Shown: positions 31,193 to 32,739 of the stretch, piece after piece
Numbering within the stretch: the first letter of the stretch is position 1
Layout: each line of letters begins with the position of its first letter
DNA from: an uncultured Treponema sp.
GTDB taxonomy: Bacteria > Spirochaetota > Spirochaetia > Treponematales > Treponemataceae
Assembly: GCA_910584475.1 (NCBI GenBank)
Contig: CAJUBD010000026.1
Coordinates: 1-32,739, forward strand
Direction: 5' to 3'
Length of the DNA: 32,739 nucleotides
Translations under genes and position numbers: made by a program
The notes under the pieces: model-generated
What the model was told of the DNA's origin: nothing
What the model saw: the letters and a program-made list of their open reading frames with translations, nothing else
The model's database searches: none

Positions 31193-31440
31193 CGTCCATT
31201 TTATTTTCAACATCGCAGGAAACATCAGTTTCCGAGAATGTCGAAAACGCGATTTTGCAATGAAATGAAAAATCGCAGTGCAAGGAGCGAGTTTGCGACG
31301 CAAACTCGAAGTTAAAATTGCAGTTTCGCAACGAAGTGAGAAACTGCAATACAATAGGCGAGTTTTTCTCAAAAAAAATAAAGTGAAAAACTCGGTAGCA
31401 AGTCGCAAGACTTGCGTACCATTTCAGCGACAAGTTTTGA
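31193..31440 (-). repeat. Composite hairpin element, copy 10, extended
   Basis: C, B and A are nearly identical to copies 2a/2b. They are followed by a further B-type hairpin (TTGCAGTTTC/GAAACTGCAA) and a further A-type hairpin (CGAGTTTTT/AAAAACTCG), as if two elements had merged. Another dyad GCAAGTC/GACTTGC lies near 31397-31415. Confidence 0.75.
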
Positions 31441-31608
31441 CATTCTATAATTTCAGCAAATAAGAAGATCGCTAGAAACTTCGCCTAACAGCTCGTAGCG
31501 GGAACAACTTTCGAGTTGCAAAAAAGTCGTTTCGCATCGCGGCGACTTTTTCACAAGTCTCAGCGAGCGAAAAAACTCGAATCTAAATAAAAGGCGCGGA
31601 AATTTTAT
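31441..31608. other. Spacer after gpsA; contains its terminator
   Basis: No gene is seen. The stretch holds the hairpin described separately at 31520-31551 and a fragment (GAAACTTCGCCTAAC) shared in inverse form with copy 7. Confidence 0.4.
31520..31551 (-). terminator. Terminator of gpsA
   Basis: On the minus strand AAAAAGTCG (31551-31543) pairs with CGACTTTTTT (31529-31520), ending in a run of six T. Confidence 0.7.
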
Positions 31609-32676
31609 TTATTCAGACGGCTTGTAATCCATCAGCAGTTCAAGCATAAAATCTTCCGGCTCTATCTCGCGGTTCAAGATGCGGAAAAGCCCGTCGCAAA
31701 TCAAAAGCTTTAGGTTTTTCGACTGCGCGACTTCGTGAACGCATTTGCAAGCCACCGCGCCCTCAGGCAAATATCCGATTTTGTTTATGTTGGCAATGAG
31801 GTCGTCGAGATCCTTAAAACGCGAAAGCAAGTCCGTCTTGATGATTTCCTGCCCGAACCTTCGGTTGCGTCCATATTTCGACTTGCATGTAACGTCGAGG
31901 TCGCCCACGCCTGAAATCGAAGTGAACGTCTCGGCATGGGTTGCGCCCATCGCGAATCCGAGCGTCTGGATTTCGTTCAATCCGGCGGCCACCAAAAGCG
32001 ACTCCGTGTTGTCACCGAAAATTTCAGAAGTTTCCGAAAGCGCGTCGAGCGCGCCATAGACCACCGCCACTACATTTTTCGCCGCCGCGCAAATCTGCAC
32101 GCCCACCACGTCCAAACTAGAATAAGGCATAATTCCCTGAACGCGCATCAATTCGCGGAATTCAATCGAGATTCTGGGGTTTTCGCTCGCCGCCACAAGT
32201 CCAGTGAGCTTTCCCATCGCCACTTCCTCAGCATGGCTCGGCCCAGAAATATAGCAAGTCGAGCCTGTGTACGAAGGCGGCAGGACGCTTTCCATAGTTT
32301 CAAGTATGAGACGAGGGCCGCTTTCGCTCGGAACAAATCCTTTCGTGAGCACGCCGATATTCGTCGTTCCTTCGGAGATGTTTTTTACGCCCAGGATTTT
32401 TTTGATTGTCGAAGCCAAATAAAGCGACGGGCTTGCCAAGACGAGGAATTCTTTGTCTGACGCGACTTCTTCAATGTCCTTCGAAGCCTTAAGACTTCGC
32501 GCCAATTCAAAGCCCTTCAAGAAACGCTTGTTCTCATGCTCGTCATTTATGGAAGAAACAACATCGTCTTCCATCGCCCAAAGCGTAACTTCATGTCCGC
32601 CGCGCGCCAAAGCCTGCGCGAAAGCCGTGCCCCACGCGCCCGCTCCGAGAATCCCGACTGTCTTTTTTGAAGCCAT
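31609..32676 (-). CDS. gpsA: NAD(P)-dependent glycerol-3-phosphate dehydrogenase
   Basis: The 355-residue enzyme reduces dihydroxyacetone phosphate to sn-glycerol-3-phosphate for phospholipid synthesis. The Rossmann motif GAGAWGTAFA is at residues 11-20; YISGPSHAEEVA, the catalytic-Lys region ICAAAKNVVAV and the substrate segment GVGDLDVTCKSKYGRNRRFG are intact. ATG 32676 with AAGGA 9 nt upstream is preferred; ATG 32685 is an alternative directly next to AAGGA. The ribosome-binding site is part of a hairpin element. It probably has its own terminator at 31520-31551. Confidence 0.95.
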   Translation of the reverse strand: MASKKTVGILGAGAWGTAFAQALARGGHEVTLWAMEDDVVSSINDEHENKRFLKGFELARSLKASKDIEEVASDKEFLVLASPSLYLASTIKKILGVKNISEGTTNIGVLTKGFVPSESGPRLILETMESVLPPSYTGSTCYISGPSHAEEVAMGKLTGLVAASENPRISIEFRELMRVQGIMPYSSLDVVGVQICAAAKNVVAVVYGALDALSETSEIFGDNTESLLVAAGLNEIQTLGFAMGATHAETFTSISGVGDLDVTCKSKYGRNRRFGQEIIKTDLLSRFKDLDDLIANINKIGYLPEGAVACKCVHEVAQSKNLKLLICDGLFRILNREIEPEDFMLELLMDYKPSE

Positions 32677-32683
32677 TTTCAAC

Positions 32684-32739
32684 ATTCCTTAAAATTAAGC
32701 ATCGCAGAAAACGTCAGTTTTCGAGAATGCTTAATTCGC
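32684..32739 (-). repeat. Composite hairpin element, copy 11, cut by the window end
   Basis: Hairpin C with stem AAGCAT/ATGCTT (as in copy 4) and the terminal TTTTAAGGAAT are visible. The rest lies outside the window. Confidence 0.7.

Overview
The window looks like a chromosomal segment of an anaerobic, gut- or rumen-type spirochaete, most likely Treponema. This is inferred from BspA-type leucine-rich-repeat surface proteins, an unusually long (about 500 residue) SHMT, class III cyclase and HD-GYP membrane signalling proteins, iron-sulfur flavoproteins, ferredoxin, and GH5/GH13 enzymes. No rRNA or other taxonomic anchor is present, so the genus is a guess. I recognise 29 substantially intact protein genes plus a frameshifted one (with its detached tail), an acetyltransferase remnant and one tRNA-Leu.

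Layout: 1-2405 is a Big_2/LRR lipoprotein gene cut by the window start and broken by a one-base frameshift; 2587-3129 a P-loop protein; 3285-5403 (minus) a cytidine deaminase/uridine-kinase-like salvage operon; 5527-5917 a non-coding array of 18 small palindromes spaced 22 bp apart; 6116-6882 (minus) a DUF2975/XRE pair; 6955-7599 an outer-membrane barrel; 7802-10541 (minus) a cyclase, TatD nuclease and tRNA-Leu; 10660-11889 (minus) a secreted LRR protein; 12245-13744 glyA; 14128-16189 a small accessory cluster (GNAT, iron-sulfur flavoprotein, Vat-like acetyltransferase, ferredoxin); 16312-19491 HD-GYP, SIMPL and a small exported protein; 20170-23573 an operon of a GNAT-MATE fusion, bioB and a YdeI-like protein; 23677-25655 flavodoxin and an M16-like protein; 25762-28940 (minus) GH13, GH5 and nitroreductase; 29272-31028 (minus) livF and livG without the rest of their transporter; 31609-32676 gpsA.

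The most striking content is non-genic. Between and inside genes there are about eleven copies or partial copies of a composite element of about 150 bp, built from up to four consecutive hairpins (called D, A, B and C here). Stems differ between copies but remain paired, while the loops, especially a 12-nt loop in hairpin B, stay constant. One copy sits exactly in frame (156 bp, 52 codons) inside the start of an LRR protein gene, between codon 6 and the rest of the signal peptide. Other copies provide the last codons and stops of livF, the GH13 gene and probably others, or the ribosome-binding sites of the GNAT-MATE gene and gpsA. This resembles in behaviour the in-frame palindromic elements known from Rickettsia, and I do not recognise it as a described family.

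A second theme is translation initiation. Six genes (cdd, the cyclase, the iron-sulfur flavoprotein, the Vat-like enzyme, HD-GYP and the nitroreductase) have a good -10 box only 6-8 nt before the ATG, which predicts leaderless mRNAs. Other genes (glyA, the OMP, bioB, the LRR gene) have ordinary leaders with Shine-Dalgarno sites.
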